From positions 248,001-312,000 of the forward strand of contig OX485804.1 of the NCBI GenBank assembly GCA_950295325.1: a stretch of DNA of 64,000 nucleotides, written 5' to 3'. Under the pieces are notes generated by a model that was given only the letters and a program-made list of their open reading frames with translations, had not been told where the DNA came from and ran no database searches. The DNA comes from Polytrichum commune. Taxonomy: Eukaryota; Streptophyta; Polytrichopsida; Polytrichales; Polytrichaceae. Both the position numbers and the translations under genes were made by a program. Positions 60,949-64,000 of this stretch are shown here, one piece after another (positions within the stretch are counted from its first letter, which is position 1; the number at the start of each line of letters is the position of its first letter).

Positions 60949-63900
60949 TCATTGATCTGTTTTCTGGCGCTTTGCATCAGAACCTTCCTCCTCAGGAGCA
61001 GCACCTGCACTTTCAATTGGAGGTTTTCCCTCCGCTCGCAAAGTCCCATTCACAAAGGCTGCACCATGAGATGCAATATGCTTGCTACTCAGGTGCCGCC
61101 CTGCCCTTGGCTTGGGGCCCCAAAACTCTTCAGGATTAGGTAAAAATCGAGCAACTCCAGCAGCCAGAGCCCTACTCATGGCAGCTGGAACTTTCTTGAA
61201 ATTCGCCTACCAGACCAACCAAGTACACAGTCAATTGTTGCGCATTTTATCCTACTCAAAGGTGTCAGCGACAACTGGATTTGCAGATTCATAGGAGGGT
61301 CTACAATTTAGGGATTATGGGTGTCTTCATTGCAAAAACAGATACCTTCTGGATTTCAGGCTCATTTTAGTTAGTAAAACCTGAAGTATACCATTCAGTG
61401 CCACGCCAACTAGAAGCTCTTGAGAATGAAGGCAAAAATAAATTAAATTTTTTCCAAACTGGATAAAAATGCCAGTGCATGGCATGGCATACCTCAGAGT
61501 CTCTTAACTTTAGCCCTCTATATTACAACAGTGACTAGAAATGTTCCTCATTTGCTATATCTGGCTCAGTCAACTTGCTTCCATATATAACTCAAACTGT
61601 CTACAGCCCGATGCAAACCCAAGGTGACCATCTCATGTGAGTCACTGGTAAGGCCTTGAACATTGGGAGATGATTATGAACTGGTACATATAATGGCATT
61701 GAGGATTTAAAAGGTTTAACTCTAGGTTTTTGAAACTGTTTAGATGCTACATCCTTGTGGCGCCGGGGCCTAGATATGGGCTGGTTCTCTTTAACAACCA
61801 GGAACCTGGAGACCCCAGCCGCAAGTGCCTTGCTCACAGCAGAAGGCACGTTCTTGAAATCGGCCTAAATGGAAGTTGAATCCAATTCAAAAATCTGTAT
61901 AGAAGTGGAGGAAAATCCAGACTTGCACAGAATATGCAGATATAGCTGTAGAAGTTGAAACCCAGATACTAGGCTACAGACCAACAGATGATTGACAATG
62001 ATTTTTCCAGACCAAGCTCTCATATTACACTATCATATGAATTCAGTGATAGTTGAGCTCAAGGATGGAGAAAAACTACTGCAATCTGTTCACCTTTGAG
62101 ATGAAAAATCATGGCCTACCAGCATAAAAAATTTGTACAAAAAAAGAAGCGTGACATTGTTTTTGACTACAACACACAATGATGGCCAACTCATATGAGA
62201 ACTTTTTGTGAAATTCAAAGGGACTCGTGATCACATCCATGTGCAAGCATACCTCTAATTCTGGTTCTTTGCTCAAGATCACCTTGCCTGGTGTCTCTCC
62301 ACCATGCTCTTTCACAGGATGATCCTTTACCTGCAAATGGTAAAGTGTAAGAGATGACTTTGAATTTCACAGAGGTCACACACCACACTATTGGGGACGC
62401 ATTATCATGATACACCTATACATATCACTCGTATATCAAATTTAATATCCTCTGGTGATACATCTCCACTGCATATGCAGGATGGACATATTACAGATCT
62501 AAATTTTTATATCTCCAGCTTTGAAAGTGGACTTACAGCATGCTGCATTCAACAGAGGGAATGGCATTTGAAGATGTGCATGTATTCATGAACCACCAGA
62601 AGTAAACGAAACCCACACAAAATTTACAAAAATGACAACCAAATATCTCAGTTCTAGCAGAAATCAGAATTGGTGAACAGAACCAAATGAGCAAGAAATA
62701 CACAGACCACCCACATACACAACAAGCATAATGATAGGAACATAATGCAAAAGGATTTGACAACATACCCAACAACGCATGATATCCCAAAGTACTTCCA
62801 TTGGTGCGTCAGTTTTGAGGCCCAATGGATTCGCATGTGAACCTGAGATGTGATACCCTGCATTAACAACTGCTGATCGAAACAGAGTTGCTGATGGAGG
62901 AGTGCACTTAAGAGTGGCACTCATAGAGTGGAGACTTACATACAAAGGCACATCAATCATCTCCTGCAAGCACCCAACTACTGTTGAGAAACTGACACAA
63001 TCACCAAAACTTGAACAAATAACAGCGAGAACAAATATGTGCTTGAATCCACACCAAAAATCAAGCCTGGGTTTGATGTCAAATCTCAATAGAGTCACCT
63101 CTTCTGGAAAAAAATGAACAACTTGAAGTGAATACAGTCAAGGAGTCTCTGACATGCCAACTTCCAAGGAGTGAATTGGGCGCCATGGTCCAAATTACTC
63201 TCTTGGCTACATGAGTGACAGCGTGCTCATAGGGCTCAAAGCCTTAAAACACTCCAACTCCCCCCCCCCCCCTGGCCCTTGGATACGAAGCTCACAAACC
63301 TCCCTTTGACAATGCCACCAGCATGGTCAAACTTACCCTGAATTGAAGTCTTCATTGGAGGATAGCTTAGAGGTTAAATGAAATGGTGATCGACCCTACA
63401 GTGTGAATGTGAAAAGTGAGGAGAAAGTGCACACTCCACATATGCGTGCCCCTTGCACAGAAGTACCATGAGAACTTGTGAGCCCATAGATGGGGGGGGC
63501 GGGGGGGTGTCTAGCATGGAGGGGAGCAATGACTCATCAACTGGGAATCAAAGATCAGACTCACCTCTGATACAGCCGTGAGGATACTATGTACTTTGTC
63601 AAATGCGGGATATCGACTCTTCATGGCTGTGACATTTGCGAGCATGGATGCAACCCATTCTGGGTCATGAATTGGAGCGGACCAGATAGGCCCCCCCATG
63701 TTGTGGTGTTTCCCACACTGTTTACAATCTGGGGAAATAACTGGTCCAGTTCCTGGTAAGTAGCGAGTGCTGCCTTGTCTTGTGGCGACCCGTCCAACTG
63801 GTTGCAAATGGAAGGTGTCACAACCCACACACTGGTAGACATAAGACAGCTTGCTTGGGGACTCCTTAATTGCTTTTGCTGAACTGCAAACCAAATTAGA

Positions 63901-64000
63901 GGTGTAATTAGTAAACAGAAAAAACTGTGTTCACTCTGAGAATCTAGCGGAGGTTACAATCTGGTTTTCAGTATCTTAATCACTCATGATACTAAGTGTG
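60949..64000 (-). CDS. TRM1: tRNA (guanine26-N2)-dimethyltransferase, 3' half; continues beyond the right edge
   Basis: Exons on the minus strand: 63,883-63,565; 62,963-62,769; 62,330-62,253; then a terminal exon, either 61,864-61,601 (A) or 61,206-60,949 (B). All joins are GT-AG and the last three are phase 0. Text matches TRM1: 'KLSYVYQCVGCDTFHLQPVG', a second Cys pair 'DCKQCGKHHNMGGPIWSAPI', 'YPAFDKVHSILTAVSE', 'FRSAVVNAGYHISGSHANPL', 'LKTDAPMEVLWDIMRCW', and in exon B 'FLPNPEEFWGPKPRAGRH'. The enzyme dimethylates G26 of tRNAs using S-adenosylmethionine. The methyltransferase core that binds SAM lies outside the window. Exon B carries the usual C-terminus with a basic 'KRQKTDQ' end. 63,884-64,000 is intron. 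Confidence 0.92.
61601..61864 (-). CDS. TRM1: Alternative TRM1 terminal exon A (duplicate of exon B)
   Basis: A good acceptor 'CATTTAG|GCCGATTTC' opens an 87-codon frame that ends in its own TAG (61,601-61,603). It is homologous to exon B: 'ADFKNVPSAVSKALAAGVSR' versus 'ANFKKVPAAMSRALAAGVAR'. It then diverges ('FLVVKENQPISRPRRHK' in place of 'FLPNPEEFWGPKPRAGR') and has a different tail. Phase is the same as exon B, so the upstream exon can join either one but not both in a full reading. The open frame and acceptor suggest it is used or was duplicated recently. It could instead be a skipped relic. Confidence 0.7.
   Translation of the reverse strand, partial: ADFKNVPSAVSKALAAGVSRFLVVKENQPISRPRRHKDVASKQFQKPRVKPFKSSMPLYVPVHNHLPMFKALPVTHMRWSPWVCIGL
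63200..63515. repeat. Poly-C/poly-G tracts in a TRM1 intron, possible SINE-like pair
   Basis: A 14-C tract lies near 63,259-63,272 and G tracts near 63,492-63,508. The sequences next to them look weakly inverted relative to each other. 'TAGCTTAGAGG' near 63,363 followed by 'GATCGACCC' near 63,389 resembles the A and B boxes of a tRNA-derived SINE. Weak evidence only. Confidence 0.25.

Noticed and set aside
1-64000. CRISPR arrays, bacterial operons, riboswitches
   Set aside because: No regularly spaced identical repeats with unique spacers and no bacterial-type genes. The sequence is plant nuclear.

Overview
This window is nuclear DNA from a land plant. Most protein genes are split by GT-AG introns. 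The recognisable genes are a PTI1-like receptor-type kinase, TMEM18, a plant ZCCHC8/PSP zinc-knuckle protein, a mitochondrial-type IF3, a GPI-anchored EGF-like protein and the 3' half of TRM1. The spaces between them hold AT-rich DNA, microsatellites, Ty3/gypsy and LINE remnants and several families of small inverted-repeat (MITE) elements. The species cannot be fixed from sequence alone. The LINE type and the kinase pseudogene type make me lean towards a non-seed plant, with low confidence. No bacterial, organellar or viral gene block was seen. There are no CRISPR arrays, and no rRNA or convincing tRNA genes.

Layout: 1-2844 (-) is a broken gypsy-type gag/protease running off the left edge. 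4.8-5.9 kb (+) is a dead LINE reverse transcriptase. 7.0-8.05 kb holds unrecognised coding-like pieces and a 222-bp tandem repeat. 9.7-10.2 kb (+) is an intronless TMEM18, followed by a 358-bp tandem duplication that carries its poly(A) signals. 12.5-16.1 kb (-) is a four-exon 3' part of a PTI1-like kinase gene. 16-35.9 kb has no convincing gene but several repeat families, including two clean CACTA-type MITEs with 3-bp target-site duplications at 31.87-32.27 kb. 35.9-37.7 kb (-) is a kinase pseudogene. 38-43.8 kb is repeats, including a Stowaway-like element at 40.96-41.18 kb.

44.9-49.2 kb (+) is an eight-exon ZCCHC8/PSP-family gene (626 codons). 51.8-54.2 kb (-) is IF3, whose 5'UTR intron is largely built from tandem copies of a ~325-bp unit. 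55.3-58.9 kb (-) is a six-exon secreted EGF-like protein with signal peptide and GPI-type tail. 60.9 kb to the right edge (-) is TRM1, with two homologous, in-phase, stop-containing terminal exons.

The genes do not form a pathway. They are ordinary housekeeping and signalling genes: tRNA modification, organellar translation, nuclear RNA surveillance, membrane signalling. The recurring theme is local tandem duplication of 200-360 bp units at or near genes: TMEM18 3' end, IF3 5' intron, IF3 3' flank, TRM1 last exon, and 7.6 and 20.4 kb. I found no clearly new biological system. The TRM1 terminal-exon pair and the IF3 intron array are the best leads. Exon borders were placed by eye from splice consensus, reading-frame phase and family resemblance, and none has transcript support here.
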